From NCBI RefSeq assembly GCF_022968795.1, contig NZ_JALJRB010000024.1, positions 1 to 64,000 of the forward strand: 64,000 bases of DNA, in the 5' to 3' direction. The position numbers were made by a program, and so were the translations under genes. Below the pieces are notes generated by a model. That model worked only from the letters and a program-made list of their open reading frames with translations. It ran no database searches and was not told the origin of the DNA. The stretch comes from Desulfatitalea alkaliphila (lineage in GTDB: Bacteria > Desulfobacterota > Desulfobacteria > Desulfobacterales > Desulfosarcinaceae). This document shows positions 1 to 9,050 of the stretch, one piece after another; positions within the stretch are counted from its first letter, which is position 1, and each line of letters opens with the position of its first letter.

Positions 1-329
1 CATGTCACTTTTACGGTGGGAAAAAACCTTTGTGGTCGGCGCGCCCATCCGCTGGTAGGAATCCTGCTAATTCGACATCGATTTTCTATAACCCATGGAC
101 CGCGGCGTCGTTCTCTTTTCGATCCCGATTTCGATTATCGCAACCTTTCAACCCACTCAACGCTCAACCAACCCAACCAACCCAACAAACTATCAACCAA
201 CTCAAATCCCAAAACGGCAACCGTACTTGACCCCGCGTCCCCTTTTGCATATAACAGGCCAATTTCAACGGCTTCATAAGCCCATTCATTGACCGGATCC
301 GCCGATGGGTGGACCGCGGGGAGTTCGAC
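1..329. repeat. Intergenic start of window: diverged dispersed repeat plus C-rich tract
   Basis: No gene is visible here. Bases 1-135 resemble 50241-50410: both begin with ATGTC(A/G)CTTTTACG, continue with a CCTTT..GGT.GGCG block, and contain TTTTCGATCCCGAT further on. From about 149 to 210 lies a tract of repeated CAACC/CCAAC units, which is G-rich on the minus strand; a similar tract sits at 47231-47280. The short reading frames through this stretch have repeat-driven composition and no ribosome-binding sites. The region probably carries the promoter of the dehydrogenase at 330, but I could not pick out a convincing one. Confidence 0.5.
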
Positions 330-1412
330 ATGACCAAAACATACCGCATTGCGGTGATCGGGGGCGACGGCACCGGGCCGGAAGTGGTGGCCGAGGGGTG
401 CAAGGTGCTGAACGCGGCGGCGGCCAAATTCGGCTTCAAACTGGAGATGACCGATTTCGACTTCGGCGGCGAGCGCTACCTGCGCACCGGCGAGGTGCTG
501 CCCGATACGGCCGTTGACGAGCTGCGCGGCTTCGACAGCATTTACCTGGGGGCCATCGGTCACCCGGGGGTCAAGCCCGGCATTTTGGAAAAAGGGATCT
601 TGCTGCGCTTGCGTTTCGAGCTGGACCAGTACATCAATCTGCGTCCGGTGCGGCTGTTCCCCGGCGTGGAAACCCCTTTGAAAAACAAGGGGCCGGAACA
701 GATCGATTATGCCGTCATCCGTGAAAATTCGGGCGACATCTACACCGGCATGGGCGGCGTTTCCATGCAGGGCACACCCCACGAGGTGGCCATGCAAACC
801 ATGGTCTACAATCGCTTCCAGGTGGAGCGCTGCCTGCGGTTCGCCTTTGAATACGCCCGCAAATTCGGCAAGAAGGCGCGCGGCAAGGGGGATGCCAACA
901 CCCTCGGCCTGGTGGGCAAAACCAATGTGCTCACCTATGTTTTCGGTCTCTGGGAGCGGGTGTTCCATGAAATCGGCGAGCGGGACTATCCCGATGTGCA
1001 GCGGGAGTACTATCACGTCGATGCCACCTGCATGTGGATGGTCAAGAGCCCGGAATGGTTCGATGTGCTGGTGACTTCCAACATGTTCGGCGACATCATC
1101 ACCGACCTGGGGGCCGAAACCCAGGGCGGCATGGGCATCGCCGCCGGCGGCAACATCAACCCCGAAGGGGTGAGCATGTTCGAGCCCATCGGCGGTTCGG
1201 CGCCCAAATACACCGGCATGAATATCATCAACCCCCTGGCGGCCATCTGCGCCGGCGCCATGATGCTGGAAACCTTGGGCGAAACGGCGGCCGCCGACGC
1301 CATCGAATCGGCCGTGCGGGACGTCACCGCCACCAAGATCAAGAGTTTGTCCGCCGGCAAGATGGGTTACGGCACCAAAGAGGTGGGCGACCTGGTGGCC
1401 GAACGGGTTTAG
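330..1412 (+). CDS. Isopropylmalate/isocitrate/tartrate-type dehydrogenase
   Basis: A 360-residue NAD(P)-dependent beta-decarboxylating dehydrogenase of the LeuB/isocitrate/tartrate dehydrogenase family. It shows the N-terminal IAVIGGDGTGPEV motif, the substrate-arginine segment LLRLRFELDQYINLRP, a YAVIRENSGDIYTG segment, the metal-binding Asp region TSNMFGDIITDLGA and a C-terminal EPIGGSAPKYTG nucleotide loop. Classical LeuB has HGSAPDIAG in that loop, so exact substrate and cofactor are uncertain; 3-isopropylmalate or tartrate/malate-type substrates are both possible. No leuC or leuD is adjacent. An in-frame GTG at 309 exists, but the ATG at 330 follows a GGGGAG Shine-Dalgarno and starts right at the conserved domain. 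A strong hairpin follows the stop. Confidence 0.85.
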   Translation: MTKTYRIAVIGGDGTGPEVVAEGCKVLNAAAAKFGFKLEMTDFDFGGERYLRTGEVLPDTAVDELRGFDSIYLGAIGHPGVKPGILEKGILLRLRFELDQYINLRPVRLFPGVETPLKNKGPEQIDYAVIRENSGDIYTGMGGVSMQGTPHEVAMQTMVYNRFQVERCLRFAFEYARKFGKKARGKGDANTLGLVGKTNVLTYVFGLWERVFHEIGERDYPDVQREYYHVDATCMWMVKSPEWFDVLVTSNMFGDIITDLGAETQGGMGIAAGGNINPEGVSMFEPIGGSAPKYTGMNIINPLAAICAGAMMLETLGETAAADAIESAVRDVTATKIKSLSAGKMGYGTKEVGDLVAERV

Positions 1413-1432
1413 AGGGCGACTGCAAAAACATC

Positions 1433-1480
1433 AATCGGCCGTCTTGCCGCCCTTGCAGCGGCGGCAAGACGGCCGATTTT
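1433..1480. terminator. Bidirectional 19-bp hairpin terminator
   Basis: Perfect inverted repeat 1433-1451/1460-1478 (arms begin AATCGGCCGTCTTGCC) with an 8-nt loop. It ends in a short T run on the plus strand and starts with A's usable as T's on the minus strand. It lies between convergent genes ending at 1412 and 1550, so it can stop transcription from both sides. Confidence 0.75.
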
Positions 1481-1549
1481 CATCCGTTTCCCTCCCAGGT
1501 TCCGGGTGTCGGGGCTTGACCCGCCGCGTCGGGCGCCCCGAAAACCCCG

Positions 1550-4039
1550 TTATCCCTCCATCGTGCCCCGCATGCGCGTATTGATTTCCAAATTCTCCAA
1601 GGCCAGTCGCATGGCATCCGCCAAATGGGCGTGGCTTTCCATGTAGGGCGTGGCGAATTGCCGCACCTGCTCTTCCCGGTCCAGGCCGCCGAAAGGAATG
1701 ATGGCGGTGAGCACCCGCTCGTAGAGCAGGGGGTGGAGTTGTTCCAACGCCTCCCGATGACTCAGGTACCAGTCCCACAGGTGCGGTTGGGCCGACGGGT
1801 TGGCCGCCAGGGCCACGATGGGGAGGAAGCGGTTGCGGGGCGGCACCTGCGCCAGGGTGAAATCAAGGGCCGCAGCGATGGCGGGCCACGCTTCGAAGCA
1901 GCCCAGGGCGGCGAGCACATTCATCCGTTCGTGTTCGCTGGGGGTTTGCCTGAACCGCTCCTGCAACCACCCGAGCACGGCTTCACCACGGCTGCGAGCG
2001 GCGATCTGCATCACCGCCTTGGCGATATCGGGATGGACGGCGTGATCGGCCGCCATGCGTTCGAACTGCTCTTCGCCGAAAGCCACCGCGTCGGCATGGC
2101 CCCACAAGGCGCCCAGCCACAGCAGCTGTTCGCGCAAGATGGCGGTGGTGTGGGGTTCCTCGGCCAGCGGTGCATAACCGATGCGCTCCAGGGTGCGGGC
2201 CGCCAGGGCCCGACCGCGGGCCGCGATCACGTCCCGCGGCTCCGGTGGCGCCACCAGAAGGGCGTTGTGCAGATGGCCGGCAATGCCGGCCAAGGGCAAA
2301 AAGGCTTCTTCCGTTGCGTAATGGTCCAGATAGGACAGGTAGGTGTTCAGGTCGACGCGGCCCTGCCGCACCAGGGCGTAGAGATCGTTCTGAACGCCCC
2401 AACGATCCGCCACGCCCATGGCGCCGGTTCGAATCTGCTGGCCCAGGGCGGCCAGATTGGCATCGTCGTCGTAGGCGACGCGGTAAAATCCGGCCTGGTC
2501 GCAGTTGACCTTGTAGCATCGGGTGTCCGGCGGTAGAACCATTTCGGCGCGGGAATCATCCATCAGCATCTGCTGCCGTTGTGCCGTGCCGTCGGCGCCC
2601 CAGGTGTAGACGGTCAACGGAACGGTCCAGGTGCGATCGGTGGGCACATCCAGGTAGGTGAAGCGCTCCTGGCGCAACTGCAGGCGGTCGCCCCGGCGTG
2701 CCACCGTGATCAGGGGGTGGCCGGGCTGGCCGATCCAGCTCTGCATCATGGCGGTTACCGGCTGGGTGGATGCGGCTTCGAAGGCTTGCCACAAATGGTG
2801 GCTTTCGGCGCAGTCATACTGGTGCTCGCGCAGGTAGCGACGCACCCCGGCCTGGTAGGCCGCCGTGCCGATCACACCCTCGATCATGCGTAAAATACTG
2901 GCGCCCTTGTTGTAGATGATGGGCGCGGTGCTGCTGTTGATCACCACATGTTCGCCGCCGGGGATTTCGATGGCGAAGGTGTCCTGCAAGCCGTCCCGCG
3001 TCAGGGCGGTGGCGGTTTCGGTCAGCAGGAACTGATCCCAGACACCCCATCCGGGTTTGTAGTGGGCCACCACGCCGTAACCGAAATAGGTGGCAAAGGA
3101 TTCGTTGAGCCACAAATATTTCCAGTCGGCCGGCGTCACCAGGTTGCCGAACCACTGGTGGGCGATTTCGTGGGCGATCACTTCGAAAATGCGCTGTTCA
3201 CCGGCCTTGGACGTCAGCTCGGGGAAGTGCAGCAGCAGGTTTTCGCGGAAGGTGATGGCGCCCCAGTTCTCCATTGCGCCGAAGGCGAAATCGGGAATGG
3301 CGATCAGATCCATCTTGGGCAACGGATAGGGAATGTCATAGTAGGTCTCGCAATAGTGCAGCGCCTGACGCCCGAATTCGAGCCCCGGGCCGGTGGTGTG
3401 GCCCAGCCCCGGCAGATGGGCCAGGCGCACCCGCGTATCCTGTTGATCCACCACCAGCTCAAAGGGGCCCACCCCGAAAAAGAGCAAATAGGTGGACATG
3501 CGCGGGCTGGGCTGAAAAACCACCCGTTTGCGGCCCAGGTTGACCGGCTCCTCCCGCATCGGCAGGGTGTTGGACAGTACGGTCAATCCTTCCGCTACGG
3601 TCAAGCGGACCTCAAAGACCGCTTTGTGCAAGGGGTGATCCATGCAGGGAAAGGCTTGCCTTGCAGAGCTCTCCTGGAATTGGGTGACCGCCATGCGGTG
3701 TGTGGTGTTGCCCTGTTTGGCCTGACTGCGGTAAAAGCCGCCCATGGTGTCGTTGATCATTCCCTGGTAGTCGATGCGCAGCGTTTGGGGGCCGCTGACC
3801 GCTGCGGGTGGTTGCACGGTCAGTCGTTCCTGCGCGGGATCGACCCCGAAGGCCGCATCGACCCATCCGTCGTCCTGCGCCCATTGACAGCGCCAGATGG
3901 CCAGATCCAAGCTGTTGAGGGCCACCTCCCGAACGGATTTGTCCAATTGCAACGCAATGGTTACCCGGCCATCAAAAACGAACCGTTCCAGGTCTGGTGC
4001 AATATCGATCATGTAACGCAGGGGATGAACATCAACCAT
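1550..4039 (-). CDS. pepN: M1-family zinc aminopeptidase (aminopeptidase N type)
   Basis: An 829-residue metallo-aminopeptidase that removes N-terminal residues from peptides, presumably in the cytoplasm since no signal peptide is seen. The exopeptidase motif GAMEN is at residues 254-258. The zinc motif HEIAH is at 290-294, with the third ligand Glu313 in NESFATYF (HEXXH-X18-E). The C-terminal half looks like the helical ERAP1-like domain. The reading frame extends upstream to 4120, but the ATG at 4039 has an AAGGAGG Shine-Dalgarno six bases away and begins at the family's usual N terminus. The gene is a single unit convergent with the dehydrogenase at 330 and divergent from the gene at 4198. 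Confidence 0.92.
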   Translation of the reverse strand: MVDVHPLRYMIDIAPDLERFVFDGRVTIALQLDKSVREVALNSLDLAIWRCQWAQDDGWVDAAFGVDPAQERLTVQPPAAVSGPQTLRIDYQGMINDTMGGFYRSQAKQGNTTHRMAVTQFQESSARQAFPCMDHPLHKAVFEVRLTVAEGLTVLSNTLPMREEPVNLGRKRVVFQPSPRMSTYLLFFGVGPFELVVDQQDTRVRLAHLPGLGHTTGPGLEFGRQALHYCETYYDIPYPLPKMDLIAIPDFAFGAMENWGAITFRENLLLHFPELTSKAGEQRIFEVIAHEIAHQWFGNLVTPADWKYLWLNESFATYFGYGVVAHYKPGWGVWDQFLLTETATALTRDGLQDTFAIEIPGGEHVVINSSTAPIIYNKGASILRMIEGVIGTAAYQAGVRRYLREHQYDCAESHHLWQAFEAASTQPVTAMMQSWIGQPGHPLITVARRGDRLQLRQERFTYLDVPTDRTWTVPLTVYTWGADGTAQRQQMLMDDSRAEMVLPPDTRCYKVNCDQAGFYRVAYDDDANLAALGQQIRTGAMGVADRWGVQNDLYALVRQGRVDLNTYLSYLDHYATEEAFLPLAGIAGHLHNALLVAPPEPRDVIAARGRALAARTLERIGYAPLAEEPHTTAILREQLLWLGALWGHADAVAFGEEQFERMAADHAVHPDIAKAVMQIAARSRGEAVLGWLQERFRQTPSEHERMNVLAALGCFEAWPAIAAALDFTLAQVPPRNRFLPIVALAANPSAQPHLWDWYLSHREALEQLHPLLYERVLTAIIPFGGLDREEQVRQFATPYMESHAHLADAMRLALENLEINTRMRGTMEG

Positions 4040-4197
4040 GGACGCCTCCTTCATTCTTCGTAGGCAAAATAAAGCGTTAATCAAGAATGCCGAACACCTC
4101 GCAGAACCTTGGCCTTGCAAACAACGTCCCGCTGCAGTATGTTCAAAGCGTTTCTTTAACGCAAATCGATACCATCTGAAAAGCGGTTTGGCGGGCG

Positions 4198-5082
4198 ATG
4201 GATAAAACCATTCGATACTTGCTGATTTTGTTCGCCGTAGTGGGCTTTGGACTGTTGGGATACCACTGGATCGGCCATTGGCACACCAATGCGGTGGAGC
4301 AGGCCGTCAATGACGAAAAGGCGCTGTGTCGTCAACGCCTGGAACAATTGCAGGACCGTATCGACGCGCTGACCGCCCGGATGGACACGGGCCCACCCGT
4401 CGACGACCTGAGCGAGGTTTTCGGTCCCCATCTGCCCACCGACACCACCCGCCCGGAACAGGTCGACTGCAACCGCATCACCACCCAAGTGGCGGCCTTT
4501 TTCAACTATTTGGACGGCAAAGGGTATGTGACCGAAGCCGGGCTGGAGATGCGTGCCGAAACCTTTTTCGATGAGACCTTGGAGCGCCTGGCCGCCACAA
4601 CGCCCACCAACGTCGGCGAGCTGAACAACCTCTACGGACTGCTGCGCAATGTCACCCACCTCTACCGTGTGCTGGGCAAGGACCGCCTGTTGTTGATCAA
4701 GCAGATCCTCGACGAGGAAGGGGCCGTGCTGGAACCGGCCATGGCCGTGATCTTCTCATGGCTGACGGTTTGTGCGGAGGGTCGGCCGGTGGACGGCGAG
4801 CCGCCCCGGTTGCAACCCCTTTACGAATATGCCGCCTATTTTCTGAACACCATGGGCGGCCGCGGTTACCTGCTGCGCCGGGACAGCAAAATGCGCATGC
4901 TGATCAACTACTACGCGCTTCTCACCCTGGACATGGCCAATGAACACCGCCGCAATGCCTACGGCGTCGACATACGGCCCCACCTGGACTATTTGTTCTA
5001 CGACATCAACAACCAGCGCGGGTTGATGTACCGCGAGCGCTACCTGGCCCAATTGGCCGCCCTGCGCAACAAGTATTTCTAA
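4198..5082 (+). CDS. Membrane-anchored protein of unknown function
   Basis: A 294-residue protein I do not recognise. Residues about 7-25 form one hydrophobic segment after a short positively charged start, so it is probably an inner-membrane protein anchored by its N terminus. Residues about 36-62 are a charged, heptad-like stretch (probable short coiled coil). The rest is mostly helical with no catalytic motif I can identify. Two cysteines lie early (in ALCRQ and VDCNR). It is monocistronic between two minus-strand genes. The Shine-Dalgarno (GCGGGCG) is weak, so the start is moderately certain. Confidence 0.7.
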   Translation: MDKTIRYLLILFAVVGFGLLGYHWIGHWHTNAVEQAVNDEKALCRQRLEQLQDRIDALTARMDTGPPVDDLSEVFGPHLPTDTTRPEQVDCNRITTQVAAFFNYLDGKGYVTEAGLEMRAETFFDETLERLAATTPTNVGELNNLYGLLRNVTHLYRVLGKDRLLLIKQILDEEGAVLEPAMAVIFSWLTVCAEGRPVDGEPPRLQPLYEYAAYFLNTMGGRGYLLRRDSKMRMLINYYALLTLDMANEHRRNAYGVDIRPHLDYLFYDINNQRGLMYRERYLAQLAALRNKYF

Positions 5083-5157
5083 GTGAAGCAGCCCAAAGCC
5101 CGGCCCTGATCTTCGTAAAACGGCACGTCACGCAACGCCATCGTTTGCCGGGCTCGA

Positions 5158-7014
5158 TCAATCTTCCAGCTTCTGCGCCAGGTCCGCGTCCAACACTTCT
5201 TTGCGCTGATACCAATCCTCCAAAGCATTGAACCGTTCATCGATGCGTTGCCGGCATTGATGGATGGATTGGGAGAGTCGGGCGATGCGTTCGCCGTCAT
5301 TGGCTTGGGCGGCCGTTACCATTTCATCGTTCAAGGCGGCCAGCTGCGCTTCATCGGCCTCGATGCCGCTTTCCAGTTCGGTAATGGCCTTGTCCACCGG
5401 GCGGCTGCGTTTGGCGTGTTCCGTAATGATGGCCGAGCGTCGTCGCCGCAACTCTTTCTTGGAGTGCTGCGGCTCTGCCGGGGCGGTTTCGTTCGCAACA
5501 GCCGGCGTGTTGATAGAGGGGCCGCCGTCTTGATCGCCCCAACCGTCCTTGTCCAGAAACGCCTGGTAGGTGCCCTCGAAGAGCGTCACCCGGTCCTGGT
5601 GAAACACCACCAACCGCTGCGCCAGGGTGTGCAAAAACAGCTCGTTGTGGGTCACCATGATCACCGCCCCCTCGAACCGGTCGATGGCGTCCAGCAGGGC
5701 GTCGCAGGACTCCAGGTCCAGATGGTTGCTCGGTTCGTCCAGCAGCAACAGGTTCAGGGGGGTGGCCAGCAGACGGCCCAGCATGACACGTGCCTTTTCG
5801 CCGCCCGAGAGAACGGCGACTTTCTTCAGTGCCTGATCCCCTTCGAAGAGCATGGCGCCGCAGATGTTGCGCGCCTGCTGACGATCGACGTCGGGATGGC
5901 AGCTCTGGATCGCCTCTTCCACAGTGTGCAGGTCGTTGAGGCTTTGGATGTTGGTCTGCTCGTAAAAGCCGCCGGCAACGCCGGGATGATAGGCGATGGC
6001 GCCCCGTTGCGGCGTGAGATTGCCGGCCAAAAGCTGCAGCAGGGTGGTTTTGCCTTTGCCGTTGGGGCCGATTACGCACAACCGATCACCGGCGTTGACC
6101 GTGAAATCGAGCCCTTCAAACAGTGTTGGATGTCCAGGGTGGGCAAAGGCCAGGTCCCGCGCGGCCAGCATCTGCTTGCCCCGAAAGGGATGGGACCGGA
6201 AGCTGAAGGAAAGTTCGCGCAGCTTGTGCAGCTTTTCTCTTTTATCCAACTTCTCCAAAGCTTTGACCCGCGACTGCACCAGGCCCGCCAGGCGCGCCTT
6301 GGCGCGAAATCGGGTGATGAACTGCTCGACTTCACGGGCGCGGCGTTCATTGTTGAGCCGGGTTTTTTCGTAGATTTCTTCGTCTTGTGCGATTTGGCCA
6401 TAATATTTGCGCGTGTCGCCGGCCATTTTGCGCACCTTGCGGCGATGGATGCCCATGGTGTGGGTCACCACCCGGTCCATGAAGCCGCGGTCATGGGTGA
6501 TGAGCAGCAGCTCGCCGGGCCAGGCCGTCAGGAAGCGTTCGATCCAGCGGATGGAGGTGATGTCCAGATAGTTGGTGGGTTCGTCCAGCAACAGCAGATC
6601 CGGCTCGGAAACCAGCACCTTGGCAAGGTTGAGGCGCACCTGGAACCCGCCGGAAAAATCGCCCGGCGGCCGCTGCATGTCGTCTTGGCTGAATCCCAGG
6701 CCGGCCAGCACCTTCTCCACCTCCCAGTGATGGTCCCGCTTGGCCGGCGGCAATCCCCGCATCCCCTCCGCCAGTATGTTGTCGCAGGAAAAGGCCAGTT
6801 GCTGTCGCACATGGCCGATGCGGTACCCCTTGGGCAGCACGACGCTGCCTTCGTCATAGGCTTCTTCGCCCACCAGGATGCGAAACAGGGTGGTCTTGCC
6901 GTGCCCGTTACGGCCCACCAGCCCCACCCGCTCCCGGGCGTTGATTTTGAAGCTGACGGCATCGAAGAGGATTTGGCTGCCGAAGGTTTTGGTCAGGTTG
7001 TCAACGGCGATCAT
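5158..7014 (-). CDS. ABC-F family ATPase (Uup/YheS-like) closing the glycogen operon
   Basis: A 618-residue soluble protein with two ATP-binding cassettes and no membrane domain, as in ABC-F proteins that act on ribosomes. Cassette 1 has Walker A GRNGHGKT at residues 34-41, a signature SGGFQVRLNLAK and Walker B LLLLDEPTNYLD. A basic linker rich in Arg/Lys follows (the ABC-F interaction motif region). Cassette 2 has GPNGKGKTTL, LSGGEKARVML and LLLLDEPSNHLD. The last ~110 residues are highly charged and helical, like the C-terminal coiled coil of Uup/YheS. Its ATG overlaps the stop of glgB (ATGA), so it is translated with the glycogen genes. A link to glycogen is not known for this family. Confidence 0.88.
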   Translation of the reverse strand: MIAVDNLTKTFGSQILFDAVSFKINARERVGLVGRNGHGKTTLFRILVGEEAYDEGSVVLPKGYRIGHVRQQLAFSCDNILAEGMRGLPPAKRDHHWEVEKVLAGLGFSQDDMQRPPGDFSGGFQVRLNLAKVLVSEPDLLLLDEPTNYLDITSIRWIERFLTAWPGELLLITHDRGFMDRVVTHTMGIHRRKVRKMAGDTRKYYGQIAQDEEIYEKTRLNNERRAREVEQFITRFRAKARLAGLVQSRVKALEKLDKREKLHKLRELSFSFRSHPFRGKQMLAARDLAFAHPGHPTLFEGLDFTVNAGDRLCVIGPNGKGKTTLLQLLAGNLTPQRGAIAYHPGVAGGFYEQTNIQSLNDLHTVEEAIQSCHPDVDRQQARNICGAMLFEGDQALKKVAVLSGGEKARVMLGRLLATPLNLLLLDEPSNHLDLESCDALLDAIDRFEGAVIMVTHNELFLHTLAQRLVVFHQDRVTLFEGTYQAFLDKDGWGDQDGGPSINTPAVANETAPAEPQHSKKELRRRRSAIITEHAKRSRPVDKAITELESGIEADEAQLAALNDEMVTAAQANDGERIARLSQSIHQCRQRIDERFNALEDWYQRKEVLDADLAQKLED

Positions 7015-9050
7015 GAACTTCCTTGGGGCGCCAGAACCAGGGCGGTGCGGTTGGGCAGGTAAAGGGACAGGCGGTGGATGATATGGGGGTCGGCCCCTTC
7101 CGGCAAGGTCACATGGTCTACGGCATGATCCACCCGCCCATGCCCGCCGAAGGCCCCGTCGTCGGAATCCAGCACGATGCCATAGTGCCCTTCAGGCGCC
7201 GGGAAACGATAGTCGCTGAAAGAGCGGGTGGGATGAAAATTGAAAGCGAAGATCAGCCCGGCGCGCCGGAAAAGCAAGATCTTGTCCTCATCGTGTTCCC
7301 ACAGCAGCCGGGGCGCCGCACTGCCCGGCACGGCCCATTGCCGGGCCAAGGCGATCATGGCCTTGTCGAAACGGTCCAGCTGTCGGTACTTCAGGTCGGG
7401 GTCGTCCACCAGGTGCCATTGGCGTCGGGCGTAGTGATAGGACCAGTTGTTGCCCGGCCGCGGAAAGTCGATCCACTCGGGGTGGCCGAACTCGTTGCCC
7501 ATGAAGTTGAGATAGCCGTGGCCGGCGGTGGCCAGGGTGATCAGTCGGATCATCTTGTGCAGGGCCACGCCCCGCTCCACCTGCGGATGGCGATCGTCCC
7601 GGTGCATGTGATCGTAAATGGCATCGCCGATGAGCCGGAAAACAAGGGCCTGATCCCCGACCAGGGCCTGGTCGTGGGATTCGGTGTAGGAGATGGTTTT
7701 CTCGTCGTGGCGGCGGTTGTTCAGCTCGAACCACAGGCCGCCCATGTGCCACTGTTCGTCGGGGGTGTCCTTGGCCAGGCGGATCCAGTGGTCAGGCACC
7801 CCCATGGCGAAACGGTAATCAAACCCGATGCCGCCGTCTTCCCGGGGGCGGGCCAGACCGGGCATGCCGCTCATGTCTTCGGCGATGGTGATCGCTTCCG
7901 GCTGGACCGCATGGATGACTTGATTGGCCAGGGCCAGGTAGCAAAGGGCGTCTTCATCGACGTTGGCGTTGAAGTAGTCGTCATAGGAGGTGAACGCCTT
8001 GCCGAGGCCGTGATCCAGGTAGAGCATGCTGGTGATGCCGTCGAAACGAAACCCGTCCACCCGGAACTCGTCGAGCCAGTAGCGGCAGTTGGAAAGTAAA
8101 AAATGCAGTACTTCCGGCTTGCCGTAGTCGAAAAGGCGCGAATCCCAAGCCACGTGCCGGCCCCGATCGCCGCTATGGAAAAACTGGTAATCGGTGCCGT
8201 CGAAACGGCTGATGCCCTCCACTTCGTTGTTGGCCGCGTGGGAGTGAACCAGGTCGATGAGCACCCGCAGTCCGGCGGCGTGGGCGGCGTCGATCAGGGC
8301 CTTGAGTTCCTCGGGCGTGCCGAAGCGCGACGCCGGCGCAAAGAAGCTGGTCACATGGTAGCCATAGCTGCCGTAGTAAGGGTGCTCGGGGATTGCCATG
8401 ATCTGCAGCGTGTCGTAGCCCGCGGCCACCACCCGGGGCAGCACCTCGGCCGTGAATTGGGCATAGGTGCCCACCCGGCCCTCCGCCTGGGCCATGCCTA
8501 TGTGCACCTCGTAGATCAGTGGTGCGCCTTGCGGCGGGGTGAACGGATCCGATCGCCACTGATAGGGTGTGTCCGGCCGCCACACCTGGGCATTGAAGAT
8601 CAAGGTGTCGGGGTCTTGGACCACGCGCCGGGCCCAGGCGGGGATGCGATCCCCGCCGCCGCCGGGCCATTGCAGATGGAGCCGGTAAAGGTCGCCGTGG
8701 CCCATTGCATCGGCCGGCAACCGCAGTTCCCAGGTGCCGTGGGCATCGAGGCGCTGAAAAGCCAAGTCGTCTCGCACCTGCCAATCGCTCAGTTGACCCA
8801 CCAGGTGCATGGCCGACGCGTTGGGTGCCCACTCCCGCAGCACCCAGCCGCCGTCCCGGAAATGCAGGCCGAAATATTCGTGGCCGGCGGCGAAATCGGC
8901 TAGATCGGCATGGTCCCCCGCCAATTGCCGGGCCGTGCGTTCGATCAGGGCGATACGCCGGTCGATGGCATCGCGGTGGGCCTCGATATAGGGGTCTGTC
9001 ATGAGAAAGCGCTCCAGACGCTGATTTGCGTGGGTGGAAGTCATGGCCAT
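7011..9050 (-). CDS. glgB: 1,4-alpha-glucan branching enzyme, eukaryotic-like GH13 type
   Basis: A 679-residue branching enzyme that creates alpha-1,6 branches in glycogen. An N-terminal CBM48-like beta domain (about residues 55-160) precedes a GH13 barrel. Visible motifs: region I DLVHSHAANN (Asp266), region II VDGFRFD with nucleophile Asp337, region III TIAEDMSGMPG with acid/base Glu391, and region IV SYTESHD (His459, Asp460). The wording of these motifs (GFRFDGITSMLY, EDMSGMPG) resembles eukaryotic and GH13_8 enzymes more than the typical E. coli-type GlgB. The start ATG overlaps the TGA of glgA by one base (TGATG), which implies translational coupling; an in-frame ATG at 9044 is an alternative. 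Confidence 0.93.
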   Translation of the reverse strand: MAMTSTHANQRLERFLMTDPYIEAHRDAIDRRIALIERTARQLAGDHADLADFAAGHEYFGLHFRDGGWVLREWAPNASAMHLVGQLSDWQVRDDLAFQRLDAHGTWELRLPADAMGHGDLYRLHLQWPGGGGDRIPAWARRVVQDPDTLIFNAQVWRPDTPYQWRSDPFTPPQGAPLIYEVHIGMAQAEGRVGTYAQFTAEVLPRVVAAGYDTLQIMAIPEHPYYGSYGYHVTSFFAPASRFGTPEELKALIDAAHAAGLRVLIDLVHSHAANNEVEGISRFDGTDYQFFHSGDRGRHVAWDSRLFDYGKPEVLHFLLSNCRYWLDEFRVDGFRFDGITSMLYLDHGLGKAFTSYDDYFNANVDEDALCYLALANQVIHAVQPEAITIAEDMSGMPGLARPREDGGIGFDYRFAMGVPDHWIRLAKDTPDEQWHMGGLWFELNNRRHDEKTISYTESHDQALVGDQALVFRLIGDAIYDHMHRDDRHPQVERGVALHKMIRLITLATAGHGYLNFMGNEFGHPEWIDFPRPGNNWSYHYARRQWHLVDDPDLKYRQLDRFDKAMIALARQWAVPGSAAPRLLWEHDEDKILLFRRAGLIFAFNFHPTRSFSDYRFPAPEGHYGIVLDSDDGAFGGHGRVDHAVDHVTLPEGADPHIIHRLSLYLPNRTALVLAPQGSS

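Noticed and set aside
2415-2440. GGTTCGAATC similar to a tRNA T-loop
   Set aside because: It lies inside pepN coding sequence and has no surrounding cloverleaf.
5248-7062. 604-residue plus-strand frame opposite the ABC-F gene
   Set aside because: No domains, atypical amino-acid make-up, and the opposite strand carries both ATPase cassettes.
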